Shown piece after piece: positions 12,692 to 24,430 of a stretch of 64,000 nt of DNA. This DNA is from Ochotona curzoniae (lineage: Eukaryota; Chordata; Mammalia; Lagomorpha; Ochotonidae): assembly GCF_017591425.1 (NCBI RefSeq), contig NW_024464918.1, positions 29,168,001 to 29,232,000 on the forward strand, in the 5' to 3' direction. Within the stretch, counting starts at the first letter, position 1, and each line of letters starts with the position of its first letter. The notes under the pieces are model-generated. The model was given only the letters and a program-made list of their open reading frames with translations, did not search any database and had not been told where the DNA came from. The position numbers were made by a program, and so were the translations under genes.

Positions 12692-12915
12692 TAAAGATTA
12701 ATTTGTGTATTTGAAAGGCATGGTTACAGAGAAACATGAAGAAATGAAGAGATATTCCATCTGCTGGTTCACATCCCAGAGGGCCAGGTGTGAGACATTG
12801 CTGCCTCCCCAGGTGCATTAGCAGGGAGCTGATTCTGAAGTGGGGCAGCCAGGACTTGAACATGTCCTTATGCAGCATGCAGATCTCTCAGACGGCAGCT
12901 TAACCTGCAGTGCCC
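12692..12915 (-). repeat. CSINE-type SINE, minus, partly deleted
   Basis: tgtatttgaaaggcatggtt, then ccatctgctggttcacatcc and aggtgcattagcagggagct, are the usual minus-strand blocks. The middle third is missing. Confidence 0.75.
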
Positions 12916-13987
12916 TACGGTCACATCCCTTCCACCCTCCCCCAAGCACACACTCAAAGGACATTCTAATGAATTTTCTATCTGGGTCTTGGTGAGGCAA
13001 AATGAGCAAACCCGTCTCAGCAGGAGCCCTGTCGGTGGGCCCTGCACAGAACTTCCTTGAGGTCTCACTGTGGGAGTCCCCTCCACACATCAGAGAGGAA
13101 ATGCTTTGTGTCCTCTCCTTTGTGAGTGAGAGTACCCACAGGGTGCTACATCCAAGCCTGTTGTATGACGTCAGACACTCCACATGTATGTTACCAAACA
13201 TGCCAGAAACGTGGATTACACTTTGGGTTTGCAAGTATCTGCTGTGGGTCTCCCCATGCCCTGTTATTCAAACTTCAATCCCCCCTTTCAAAAGCAAGAA
13301 CGCAGCAGTTGGTGTACCCACATTGCCCACCGTTCTGCAAATCCCACCTCAAACTCTCACCACCAGGCCTTTGCACCTGCTTCCTTCCCTGTTTTGTTTA
13401 TTCCTCGCTCCTCCTCCCTCCTGCAGCTCCCAGCCTCAGCAGATTTCCCTGTCTCCAAGGTCCAGATTAAGTGTCTGGGGCCCCTGTGCATGCATTTCCC
13501 AGATAACCCCCCTCTGTTGTGGTGGCTGTCGTCTTAGCATGGCCCATGCTGCTGTGCAGAATACCCAGCTTGGACACCCGAATGTTCCATAAGAGAGGAG
13601 TGGTGAGAATCCACAGGCCAGTGCTTCCCCCTTTCTTCCTCACATATATTGCTGGGCTCTCCTTCGGTCTCCTTTTTGTGCAACAGAAATGTCCTTCCTG
13701 TATCCCTTTTCTGTGTCAAGATGCATTTAGTAACTGCCATGCTCTGGCCTCTACTGAATCAACAATGAGTGAAGGAAACTAAATCCAGCATTTGGGATGA
13801 GTATCTTCCTGGCCAGGAAAGCTACTGAGCCAAATGGGGACAGCATTTCCACTTCGCCCTTTCAGCACAGCATTGGTAATTTTTTTTTTAGTCTGTTGCA
13901 CTGGAGAAAGTAAGGCCAGGGTTTGTATGAAGGCTTTCACATTGGAAATTTATCCCAGGGCAAAATTTGGTAGGCACACGCGTTTCT

Positions 13988-14012
13988 GTGTGTGTGTCTG
14001 TGTGTGTGTGTA
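13988..14012. repeat. (TG)n microsatellite
   Basis: An interrupted TG repeat of about twelve units. Confidence 0.8.
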
Positions 14013-15599
14013 GGGAGTGACTGTAATTTTGAATGTTTGTGGGTACAGAGGAAAGACACGGTGTTGCAAATGGACTGACATGACCTCATCAGCAAATGCA
14101 GTCTTCATCCATTGTGACAAGACCGCCTTATTTTTAATTATCAGGTCTTGTGGTGACTGGTAACCGTAGCGATGGTGACTTTGGCAGTGGAAGTCTGTGT
14201 AATGTGAGCCTTCAGAATGAGCCCTTGCTGACTCCCTGTAAAACAGAGTGAGGCAATACATTTTAACAAGAATTTCAGTGGAGTAATTTATGTGATATGT
14301 AGCTGGAGTCGCAAACCAGTGAGCCCTTTATGAGCCAAGCACACCAGAAAGCGTGCATTAAAATGAACATGGTTGCTCCAACTATTGTGGGCCATTGCAC
14401 ACTTCTGCCAGCAAGTTTTTGGAAATCTTCATTCGGAATGATTTTCAAACATCAGTTTTCAAGTCATAGCATAAACAAAGCAAAACAAAAACAAAAACAA
14501 AACAGAAAAGCAAAATATTATCACCTGAAGGTGGGGAGGTGGCCACTTTGTGACTTCTTTGTGTAGTTGTTGTGACCCAACTTGAGTCTGCCCTTTGATT
14601 TCTTTCCAGTGGACCCTTTCCTTGAGGGAAGCTGTTGGGCCAAGAATGAGGTCAGGAGAAGGTAACTGGGTGATCCCTGAGGGGTTTGAGCCTGACACCT
14701 GCATTTCAGTAGGCATTCGAGAGGCCCCTGCAGTTTATGAGCCTGCCAGCTGGGAAAGTCCCACAGACCTCTTGTGTGTATTGATGTTTTTGTGTGGAAA
14801 CTGTGAGGAAGTATTTGAGTTCGGCTTCTCCCCATGTCTAGGGCACATCCAGAGAAGGGACCAAGGAGTCAACCCTGGCACCTGCCCAGCACAGCAATTC
14901 CCTGGCCTTTTGTCCCCAGTGTCCTGATAGCTTTTTTCCTTACCCTCCTCTCAGTTTACCTACCCATACTGGGAGAACCACAGCATAGAAAAATATTCCC
15001 TTGACCTCTCTGCTCCCCACACCTTGCACGCCATGCATTTTAACCCTTCCCCCTTCACCCCTCAAAAAAAAACACTTATTTACACACAACACCCCTGCCA
15101 ACATGAATAATAAGTAGACATTGCCAACACTAGTGAAGAGAAACTCAGTTGAAATGAGAGTAGGAAGGATCCAGTCAGTTCATCCTCAGGGTGGACAGAT
15201 TGAGGGCACGTGGGCTCTGATACAAAACAAAGCCCATGGGAGAGACCTGAGACCAGAGACCAAGGACTACAGCCTCTGGGGTCATGACTCAGTGGGAAGT
15301 TGCAGGACTCACTGAGCCCTGACTGGCAGCTGTGGGCCTGCTGCGGTGCACAGCAGAAAAACTCCCTCAGGAGGTTGGGTGCGCCTGCTAGGAGCCTGGA
15401 GGCTGTCTTCCCCCGGGCACTGCCCACTCCCATGGGCTCTAGTAGGCCAGCCCTCTGGCCTCCCTGCCACTGCCTGGGGCCAGGCTATAGATGGCTTCAG
15501 GCCTGTTCCTGGGCTTACCCTTGGCACAACTTCCTTCCTCCCCTCTGGTCATAGCTGTGGAGTGGCACCATGTAAATTCTCACCAGTCACAGCAAAGCC

Positions 15600-15690
15600 A
15601 AGGCCCTTCCTTCCTGCAGTTGTAAAGTGAGGGAAACATAATCCCCACCTCATAACATTTTACTGTGTTTGTGAAGGGTTTCTCTTTTTC
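15600..15690 (+). repeat. MIR-like SINE tail (plus)
   Basis: ttgtaaagtgagggaaacat followed by ccccacctcataacatttta and gtgaagg resembles the MIR 3' part. It is weak and short. Confidence 0.35.
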
Positions 15691-17320
15691 TTACTAAGAG
15701 GTAAAAGGAGACTGTGGGAGCACCGAACTGTGACATGTTGGTAGTGCATGTGCAGGAAACTTTATTTTGTTGCTGTTGTGGATTGAAAATGATCTTTGGA
15801 TATAGAGTCAATCTGAGAATATGGATGCAGTCAGTGTTTTGGCAGGAGGTTCCACTATAAGTGGGGTAGTGGCCTTGGTGCTTCCTGCAAAGCACAGAAT
15901 CCCTTTTGAGGTTCAGCTTCGTAAATGCTCACTGTCCTGAGATGAGCGCAGCGACCTGGCCTGGGTCTTGCAGCCGAGTAAGAGATCCTGCTGCCATCTC
16001 CAGCTGGTCATTGCCCTAAGGAGAGAAGGCCTGTGTTGTCAGAGCTGTGGGTATTTTTTAAAATGAAGTAGAATTTTATGTGACCTTATTCCAAGCCTAC
16101 AGGATGGCAATGGATTTGGTGTTTGGAGCCTGCTGCCAGAACCAGACTGGGCTCATGGGCCTTCCCTGCAGGCTCCTTGGAGCTGCTGGACAGCCTCATT
16201 CCACACGTGACTTAGCAGGAGATGCAGAAGAGGCCAGAGGAAAGCTTGGGCTCCTGCTCACATCTGGTTCAGTCCAACTTCATCTCTTCCTGTCTCCTGC
16301 TGAGTCCTCCACGCCTAGGGGTTCCAGGGCAAGAAGGCAGCATCAGTGGCAGCTCCGTGCTTGCCTTGGGGGGCAGGGTTGGTGAGGCTTCTGCCAGGCT
16401 CCAGCAAGACTCAACTCTCTCCACGTGGCTCCTTCCAAGGAGTGCACTGAAGCCGGACAGAAGGAAGGGTGCCTAGGCAGAGCCATGGAGGCCCCCTCGC
16501 AAGGGAAGGGAACATGCACTTGCCTTACTCTGGGAAGGGTCATGCAACCCACTGGCACACGTGTGAGCTCTGTCACAGCCTCTGTGACTGCTGTGATCTG
16601 TGTGCCCCAGCCTGCAAAGAACTGCACCCTCCTGGCCCCATTCACATGGCAGGCCAGCCTGCTGTACCATCATTTGTGTCATTGTGGGCCATGTTCCACT
16701 GGAGAGGCCACACCCCAGTGGGCACTGCTTGATTTTCTCTTGTCAGAGTTGCTCCACCAGTTTCCATGGTCTTGTATTTGTTGGCTTAGTTCATCTGTGT
16801 TCGTACCAGGGATCTGGGAAAGAATCACAGAAAATGTGTCTTCTGTCTTTCCCACAAGCTTGCTGAAGTCACCTTGTGCTTTATTTTGGTATTTTTCACG
16901 TATTTAGAGACTCCCCGGGCTGTCCGTTGTCTGCTTGCTGCTTGGTTTCCTCACGTTTCCATGTTCCCTGTGCTGTGTCACAGCCTGGCACCCAGCATCT
17001 TTTCTGTTAAGCTCCAAGGCCATGGGGACGGGTTCTGGGGCGAGCAGCATATCATCAAAGATCAGGAAGGAGTTGCAATAGTGTGCTCACTGCCAAGCTG
17101 GAAGCCAGAAGGGTTAGGTGGTCTCAGAATCTACCAGGAAGGACAAGGAAGTTCTTGAAAATAACTCTCAACTAGCAATACCTGTGTTTTCCTCTGATAT
17201 ACCCTATGAGGATTCACAAGAAAGAGATGAATACTTGCATCCAATAATTTGAGAACTCAGGTTTAGATTTCTGTAAATAATATAATCTTTTGTTTTAAAT
17301 ATTGTTCAGCAACACACATA

Positions 17321-17622
17321 GATTTAATTTTAACTTTTGTTTGAAAGAAAGAATTACAGAGAGAAAGAGCATCCTTCCATCTACTGGTTGGTTCCCGTAT
17401 GGCCACAATCTCCAGAGCTGGGCTGATCCAGAGCCAAGAGCCTGGAGCTTCTTCAGAGTTTCCCATGTGGGTTCAGGAGCCCAAGGACTTGGGCCATCTT
17501 TCTGATGCCTTCCCAGGTGCATTAGCAGACAGCAGGATAGGAAGTGGAGCAGCTAGGACCATTAAGGGACACCAGGACCACAGGTGGAGGCTTCACTTAC
17601 TGTATCAGCTCACCAGCCTCTA
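17321..17622 (-). repeat. CSINE-type SINE, minus (1 of 3 in a row)
   Basis: ttgtttgaaagaaagaatta, cttccatctactggttggtt, tttcccatgtgggttcagga and aggtgcattagcagacagca mark the element in reverse. Confidence 0.8.
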
Positions 17623-17640
17623 GAAGAGCTCTTACACTGA

Positions 17641-17922
17641 TTTCATTCTTCTTATTTGAAAGGCAGCGAGACAGAGACAGAGGCAGAGTTAGTCATTGAC
17701 AGAGTTGCCATCCTCTGGTTCACTGTCTCAGTGCCTCCAGTAGCCAGGACTAAGCCTGGCTGAAGCCACAAGCCAGGAACTCAACCAGATTCCTGTGCGG
17801 CTAGCAAGAACCGATGTATCTGAACCAGCACTGGCTGCCTCCCAGGGTGAACCTCCGCAGGAAGCTGAAATCGCAAGCAGAACTGAGATTTCAACTAGGA
17901 TACAGGTGTTCCACATGGCCTC
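17641..17922 (-). repeat. CSINE-type SINE, minus, diverged subfamily (2 of 3)
   Basis: ttatttgaaaggcagcgaga, ccatcctctggttcactgtc and gaagccacaagccaggaact show an older subfamily of the same SINE. Confidence 0.7.
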
Positions 17923-17935
17923 TTTCTTTTTTCCT

Positions 17936-18246
17936 TTAAGATTTATTTTATTTTTATTGGAAAGTCAGCTGTATAGAGAGAAGGAAAAACAGAGAAAGAT
18001 CTTCTGTCTGCTGGTTTACTCCCTGAGTAGCCGCAATGGCCAGACATGAGTGGATCCAAAGCCAGGAGCCAGGAATTTCCTCCAGGTCTCCCATGAGGGT
18101 ACAGGGTCCCAAGGTCTTGGGCCATCCTTTACTGCTTTCCCAGGCGACAAGCAGGAAGCTGGGTGGGAAGTGGAGCACCTGGGACACAAACTGGTACCCA
18201 TATGGGATCCTGATGGATTCAAGTCAAGGATTTAGCCACTAGTGTT
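17936..18246 (-). repeat. CSINE-type SINE, minus, well preserved (3 of 3)
   Basis: It starts with atttattttatttttattgg, has tccaggtctcccatgagggt and gctttcccaggcgacaagca, and ends near the tRNA-like head (acccatatgggatcctgatg). Confidence 0.85.
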
Positions 18247-20076
18247 AGATTTTAAATGCACTTAAAGTTCCTTAAGTTCTTACATTGTCATATGCAGCGA
18301 ATTCTCACAGCTAAGTCCTCTTTCTACGATTAGTTTACCATGAGCCAAAACACCAGACATGATGAGATATTAGGAGGGGTAGGAACGGGAGCGAGGGTGG
18401 GAGAGGGGAACAGGAAGGGACACGTCTCCTGCCATGGTGGCAGGATGGGGGCTGGCAGGGCAAGGGAAAGGGGCAGGTTGGAGGGGATGGGGAGAGCCAG
18501 AAGAGAAGGGAAGGAGAAGGGAGGGGCTGTGTGGACTGTGTGCTGGCCCCAGGGACTGGGGACTGAGATTATTTGAGCCACAGGTAGATGTGTGGAGCCT
18601 AGGTGGAGGGACCAGAGATTAGGGAGTGGGCTTCTCAGATAAGGTACCAGGTTACATCTGATTGGTGGATAACCTGAATGGCAAGAATTTTGTGAGCTGT
18701 GGAGAAGGGGAAGCAGGAAGTGGTACAGGGTCTAAGATGGGAGGTTGGAATCACTCCTCACAGCTAGGTTATTGCATTGGGCCCTCAAGTGGCTTCTTAA
18801 CCACTGTGCCAAATGCCTGTCGCTTAGAAGAACTTCTGCTCTTTGCTCTGACTAGATTGGAAGTAGCATCCTAATCCTTTCCTGGGTAGATTCTACTGTG
18901 ATTAAAATAGTGTGTAACTGCCTATGAGTTTGGGAAGGGAGGGAGAGAACGTGGAAAACTAAGATGAGTTTCAGGTATGAGATGATTTAAAAAAAATTGT
19001 TATTTAGTTCCACTAAAGTGATACCTTCAGAATAATTTCCTTATAAAATATAGGTGAATCTACATTCCTGCCCTTTATTGAAGAGTCTGTTTTACCAGTG
19101 TGGTGGAACTTTCCCTTTGTAATAACAAGTTTCATGCTGTTCCCCAGCACTCTTGGGTTAGAACACCAGAGAAGGGTGAATTACTTGAGATCTCAGGTCT
19201 GGCTGTTCAGGACAACTCTTACAGGAAAGGCAAGTGGTAGGAGATGGAATCTTCTCTTGACAGTCTGAGAGTCTTCTCAGGGTGCAAATAGGAGCTGGAT
19301 TTCTGTACTTGGCTTCTGTGGGAGTGGCTGGCACTGCCAGAGGTGATGCTGATCAGAAACAGGAAGACACATGGGTGGTGGTGGATCCTACCGTGACAAA
19401 TGTGCAGGAGTGCTGCAGGCAGTCCTGGGACAAGTGCTGACAGAGGATGCTCTGAGGCCTGCATCAGGTCACTCTGGCAATCAGGCAGAGCTGTCTGAAG
19501 CAGAGGGACACCACAGTAACTCCATGGTTTAAATTGGACCTAGATCATTTTCCTTTCTTTTGCTTGGAGGGTGATCTGGAAGCTGTATAATATTCTAAAA
19601 TATGCATTACTCTGAATTTGTTGCTGTCTGTTTTGTGCTCATATTAATACCGTGGGGTTCCAGTATTCATGTGCTCACAGGAAATATCTGAATGTGGTTT
19701 TCTTGAAATGGTCAGGCTGGCTCCCCATCTCCCAAGTCCCTGCTCTCGCCCAGGGTGTGGTGGCAGCTGGGTTTGGACTGGAGTGAGTCCCAGTAGCCAC
19801 CAAGGGGGTAGGGGGAGGGTGGACTTCTGACCAAGTTACAGCTCTAGCAAGGACAGAGGGCCACAAATCAAGTAAAGGCTGTGCGGGTGCTCACTGCGAA
19901 GCCAGCCAGGGCCACAGAGATGCCATGCTCACTGCGCCTGGAGAGCCAGGCTGGAGCACTGATAAGGGAAAGTGGGCTGCAACGCAGGACCAGCATCTGT
20001 CATCCTTCCTGCTCTGTGTAATACTGTGGGTTGTGAGATGGCTGACGTTTTTTTTTTCTGCCTTTGTTTTGCCCAG
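18247..20076. other. Non-coding DNA before the first SNCAIP coding exon
   Basis: A G-rich purine tract at 18371-18530 and a short SINE head remnant at 18790-18822 (ttaaccactgtgccaaatgc, minus) are visible. The last 35 bases are the T-rich splice acceptor of the coding exon. Confidence 0.5.
18376..18401 (+). other. G-quadruplex-compatible motif
   Basis: Four runs of three or four G are separated by loops of 7, 5 and 1 bases, inside a 160-bp G/A-rich tract. A further GGGG run follows at 18405. Confidence 0.5.
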
Positions 20077-20179
20077 GAATTTTTAAGTATCTGAGCATAC
20101 TCAAAATGTGCAAGAAAGAATAATGGAAGCCCCTGAATACCTTGATTTGGATGAAATTGACTTCAGTGATGACATATCT
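20077..20179 (+). CDS. SNCAIP: SNCAIP (synphilin-1) first coding exon; CDS 20123-20179
   Basis: The exon follows a long T-rich tract ending in gcccag and stops at a TCT|gtaagt donor. The first 46 nt are 5' UTR. The ATG at 20123 has A at -3 and G at +4, a strong start context. It encodes 19 residues beginning MEAPEYLDLDEIDFSDD, which I recognise as the synphilin-1 N-terminus, and ends in phase 0. Synphilin-1 is a cytoplasmic adaptor that binds alpha-synuclein and is ubiquitinated by parkin, SIAH and dorfin; it is found in Lewy bodies. Because the exon has an acceptor, transcription must start further upstream. By the published numbering, as I recall it, this is exon 2. Confidence 0.93.
20106..20123 (+). 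CDS. Upstream ORF (5 codons) overlapping the SNCAIP start
   Basis: In the 5' UTR of the first coding exon an ATG at 20106 (A at -3) opens a five-codon frame, MCKKE. Its TAA stop at 20121-20123 shares its last A with the main ATG, giving the arrangement TAATG. Such overlaps favour termination-reinitiation or leaky scanning. The sequence shows the arrangement; an effect on translation is inference. Confidence 0.5.
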   Translation: MCKKE

Positions 20180-20309
20180 GTAAGTATTACTGTGTGTATG
20201 CAGTGTTTTCAAACTGCTCTGCCTTTCACATCATGAACTACTTTGTAGCAGTCTGTATGTATTTGACACTTCAAGCATGTTTAGAAACTGACAGCAGGAC
20301 TTAACAGCA

Positions 20310-20500
20310 GCACGGGCATTTGATATTAGGGGATAGGATACTGGTTGAGATGAAAATGCCTAGGTTGGATACCCAGCTCTGGCTCCCGACTTTAGCTTCA
20401 GGCTAATGCAGACACTAGGAGGTGATTGTCATGGCTCAGGTAATTGAGTCCCTGCTGCCCATGTGGCCGCATGGGAGGCCTGGATTGAGTCCCCACCTGG
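20310..20500 (+). repeat. CSINE-type SINE, plus, old fragment
   Basis: gtcatggctcaggtaattga, gagtccctgctgcccatgtg and tggattgagtccccacctgg belong to an older form of the lagomorph SINE. It sits directly before a younger copy. Confidence 0.6.
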
Positions 20501-20510
20501 TGAGTGCAGA

Positions 20511-20818
20511 CATATGTGGCCTGGTGATTAAATCCTAGCCTTGTGCTGGGATTTCATATGATCACCAGTTCATGTCCCGGCTGCTTCTCCTCCCTTCCAG
20601 CTCCCTGCTTGTGGCCTGGGAAGGCAACAGGGGATGGTCCAAGACCTTGGGACCCTGCACCCACATGGGAGACCCAGAGGAAGTCTCTGGCTCTTGGCCT
20701 CAGATGGGCTCATCTCTGGCCATTGGGACCACTTGGGGAGTAAACCAGCAGATGAAGGATCTTTCTCTCCTTCTCTGTACAACTGCCTTTCCAATAAAAA
20801 TAAAGTAAATCTGCAGAT
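20511..20818 (+). repeat. CSINE-type SINE, plus
   Basis: gttcatgtcccggctgcttc, tccctgcttgtggcctggga, tgggagacccagaggaagtc and a tail ending ccaataaaaataaagtaaat are all present. Confidence 0.9.
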
Positions 20819-21179
20819 CCATCCAAGAGCTGAATTAATGGGACTCTATTTTGTGAAACTTGGAATGAGGTTTTTTTTGGTGCCACTTAACCCATTTTTT
20901 GGTTTCAAAGCAATTTTTGTTAGTTCCTTTCAGGATCAATGTGAAGAACACTAGGTCCTTCAGCATCTGCCTGTCTCTCTCTCTCTCTTGCCTTGAACTT
21001 GACTTGAAAGTACCCAGAATGTGGCTTCCATGTTCAGACTCCGGAAGGTGTTTTTCATTTGATGAGGGAAGAGCAAGGCAAGTGGCTGATAGGATGGGGA
21101 CACAGGTAGTAAGGAAGGTGGCAAGGAAAGGAGAACCTGTGTTAAGATCGGGTGTTGAGCTTTTATAACAAACTTATGT

Positions 21180-21365
21180 TTCAAGAGCAAAGACTTGGGC
21201 CGCAGCCAGCCTGAGCCCCTGCTTTGCTCTCTGGTCTTTATGTGGCAGGTGTTTTGGGAAATGTGAACTTCACCTCTCTGAGATACCCATATCATTTTTA
21301 AAGTTGTTTTTTTGAGACTTGAGTGAAATAACATACATGAAACACTTAGCTTGGCACTCACAGAG
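21180..21365 (+). repeat. MIR SINE (plus)
   Basis: It shows acttcacctctctgagatac, then gagtgaaataacatacatga and acttagcttggcactcac, in the order of the MIR core and tail. Confidence 0.6.
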
Positions 21366-21804
21366 TTGCTCTTAGACATGGTAGCTTCTGTTATTATTTC
21401 AATGAATAATACAATAATATTTATATGACCAATGGTGAAGAAAGAACTCAAGGGAAAAGACCAGGCATGATGTCAAGCTTTTTTTTTTTCAAATACAATG
21501 GAGCAGTTGTATTTACAGAAGAATCATCTGGCAGTGGCCCATAATTTTGATGAATTAGGAATCTCCACTTGAAAGATAATAAAATATGTGCAGTAATAAC
21601 TAAAGCTGTTTAGCAAAGCAGTCTACAGGATTATGCAATAGTTGAATTTCTATAACTTGACCACTTTGAAATATAAATAAAGATATCCATCTGTAACTGT
21701 GTAACTATACCCAAACCTTCCCCCGTCTTAAATTAGCCTCTGCTAACTGTTCAACCTTCATTTAAGTTCAGATCGGGCTTTGAAATTGTAGGAACTGATG
21801 GCAC

Positions 21805-21968
21805 AGATAGTAGTGACATTTGTTGAGCCTTCACTGTGGGACAGGCGTTACCTTGATCAGATCTCACAACAGTCCCATAAAGAAGAGAACATTATCAACT
21901 TCATTGTACAGAGGAGAAGACTAAGACGTGAAAATGCACATAACTTCTGCAGGGTCACCCGGCTGGTT
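21805..21968 (-). repeat. MIR-family SINE (minus)
   Basis: catttgttgagccttcactg, atctcacaacagtcccataa, cattgtacagaggagaagac and cagggtcacccggctggtta follow the reverse MIR consensus closely. Confidence 0.75.
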
Positions 21969-22002
21969 AGGAGCACTCTGTCCCCTGAATAGCCCCTTTA
22001 GG

Positions 22003-22316
22003 AGTGCTGTGGGTGTTATGGAACAGAGGGTAAGCCACTGCATGAGACCCCTGCCCTCCATATCACAGTGCTCAAGGTTGAAATGCTGTTCCCAATTCTG
22101 ATCCAGTTTCCTGCTAATGCATAGCTTGGCATACCCAAATATTTGAGCCCCTACCACCCACATGGGAGACCCAGCGGGAGTTCCTGGCTCCTGGCTTTAG
22201 TGTAGCCAAATGCTAACTCTTGCAGGCATCTGAGGAACAAATCAGTTGATGGATCTTTGTAGATCCCCCTCACTCCATCTTTCAGATGAATAAAAATAAA
22301 CTTAAAAAAAAAATCC
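22003..22316 (+). repeat. CSINE-type SINE, plus, old
   Basis: aattctgatccagtttcctg, acccacatgggagacccagc and a terminal aataaaaataaacttaaaaa are recognisable. Confidence 0.75.
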
Positions 22317-22429
22317 ACCTTTAGCCCCAACACACTGCTGCCTCTCCAGAGTGAAATTGGTTTGTGGCACTGGTGCTTAGTGAGGGATGGCATTCCATCT
22401 CTGTCTTCCTCGGGAACTCTGGCCAATGC

Positions 22430-22575
22430 CAGGTGACATTTTTCATTGTCATAGTTGGGCAGGTGCTACTGGCATCTAGTGGGTGGAGAGGAAGGATGCT
22501 GTGACTCCCAGTGCACAGCACAGTCCCCTGTAGAAAGAACTCCCCAACCCCCAATGTCAGCAGTTCTGCCCTGAT
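22430..22575 (+). mobile_element. MER20 (hAT-Charlie) element
   Basis: gctactggcatctagtgggt followed by aaggatgctg and gcacagcacagtcccctgta is diagnostic of MER20. Confidence 0.8.
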
Positions 22576-23594
22576 TCATCGACTTAAGACCAAAACTGTC
22601 CTCTTTGGCTTCTAAAGCATAGGCTGTTTTATCAGAGTTCTGTTTGTTGCAGGTTGAATACCGTAAACATGACAGAACTGCGTGGTCTCATTTCATGTTT
22701 TCCTGGAAAAGGAATCAGAGATAGACAGCCTCTTAGATAATGAAATGACGATACTCACTGGGAACAGTGAATGCTGTAGCTTCTTTAAAGGGTTAACTGG
22801 AGAGTACACCAAATGTTAAAGTTGGAAAGCTAAGGGGCTTTCCTTGTGTTGATTCATTGGCATATGAAGAATTGTAGCTTCCCAGGAATGAAGATTCCAT
22901 AAAGCTCCTGTGCCGACAGCACTTAAGCCTCATCCCTGGTCAACAGGCAGCAGGGCAGAAGGCACGCCACCTTCGGAAGAGCAGCTGGAGGGCGGGCAGG
23001 GCACCCGCAGCTCAAGCCCTCTTCCTGCTCTGCAACCACGGTGCCCTTTATGCTTTCGTGATGTTTCCCCTCTGTTTGCAGCCCACTGCTTGTTCCCATC
23101 TCAACACATGCTCTGCACTGGTGCAAAGGAAGAACTGGAGTTTGTTTTGCTTCTACTTAAAGAGACAAAACACAGAAAGCAACCAAAGTAGTGTGAAGTT
23201 TCCCAGACTTGGAACAAACGTGCATCCTTTGCAAAGTGTGGGGCTTAAACTGTGCATTCTTGTACCCCTGCCACGGGAGAGCTCAGCAGGCCGTGCAGTC
23301 ACCGCAGACCTGCATGGTGAATGAATATGATGCTGTTTGCATGCTGCAACTTCAGAGAGCTTCTGCCGTCCCCACAGAGAGATCCATAGGGTTCTCCTGA
23401 TCTGTTGGGAGGCAGTCCGTCTGTGTTACAACAGAGCTCCCTGGAGGTCTTGGGAGCCATAGTGTGTTTGCTTTTTTAAATACAGGCAACCATGGCCAAT
23501 GCAGCCTTGAGCAAAGCTGGGGCTGACCCCTGGAGCTGAGGACAGGCTGTGTGCCCTCCACCACTGTTGGTCACTGAGCCCTGCCTGGACCCTC

Positions 23595-23680
23595 TATTGT
23601 TAGCCCATTTGGTAGATGGAAGAGCTGAGGTGCCGGGAAGACTATGACTGTCACGAGGTCACAGATGATCAGCAGGGCAG
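23595..23680 (-). repeat. MIR-family SINE fragment (minus)
   Basis: ttagcccatttggtagatgg, agagctgaggtgc and gtcacgaggtcacag match the reverse MIR core. Confidence 0.55.
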
Positions 23681-23802
23681 GGCACAAGGGCACAGGTGTG
23701 ACCTCATGACCCGGACACATAATCAATGTCCCTACATCAATCAGTTCCCCTCACTGTCCTCAGCTGGTGCTGACATGAAGTAACAAATACTTTTTCTTTT
23801 CT

Positions 23803-24142
23803 TCGGATTTATTTGCTATTTATTTGAAAGGCAGGGTTACAGAAACAGGAAAGAACGAGCGAGTGAGAGAATTAGAGAGTGAGAAGGAAGAAGAGCAAGA
23901 GCAAGAGCTTCCCTATGCTGGGTCACCCTCCAGATGGCTGCAGTGGCCGAAGCTGTGCCAGGCCACGCCAGCAGCCAGGAGCTTCCTCTGAGTCTCCCGT
24001 GTGGGTACCCCGTGTGGGTACAGGAGCACTTGGGGCCAATCTTCAGTGATTTCCCAGGCAACCAGGACTTGACCCAACACCCATATGGTGTGATGGTTTA
24101 AAGGTGATGGTTTTACCCTTTACACAACAATACCCACTACTC
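23803..24142 (-). repeat. CSINE-type SINE, minus, with internal duplication
   Basis: It opens with tatttgaaaggcagggttac and an expanded GA-rich block, then gagcttcctctgagtctccc. A 13-bp unit (ccgtgtgggtacc) is duplicated in tandem at 23997-24022. Confidence 0.8.
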
Positions 24143-24320
24143 CATGGTTGTTTTTTCTAAGTCATGGGATTACATGTATTGTAGAAAGATGAAAATCAGC
24201 TAAAGAGAACCAAAGAAGACCTTGATTTTACCATTTGAGAATACTTTAAAAACTTGGTGGAACATGAAATTAAAAGGTGGTTATTTTTGGTGCAGAAACA
24301 TTTTAAGATCCATATATATT

Positions 24321-24430
24321 GAGGGGGTCTTCAAAAGTTCATAAGAAATGCATGTAATGAACAATGTGTGGATTTTAACTTTTTGGCAGCAAAAATAAGC
24401 ATAATTTTTATGACCTTTGTAAAGCACCCT
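24321..24430. mobile_element. Short inverted-repeat DNA element (copy 1)
   Basis: The left end reads gggggtcttcaaaagttcat. It shares its terminus with the copies at 36328 and 40393 and, more weakly, 25745. The family name is not assigned; the length and ends suggest a mariner-like MITE. Confidence 0.45.

Larger units (their letters stand above)
12916..17320. other. Non-coding, no gene supported
   Basis: Several overlapping open frames here (up to 196 codons at 13002) lack splice signals, homology or composition bias. The stretch contains a (TG)n at 13988-14012 and a MIR-like tail near 15610. Confidence 0.5.

Noticed and set aside
13002..13592. 196-codon open frame (plus)
   Set aside because: Composition is CT-rich with several overlapping open frames; no family resemblance.
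16425..16907. 160-codon open frame
   Set aside because: Four overlapping open frames on both strands in the same GC-rich segment and no recognisable motif.
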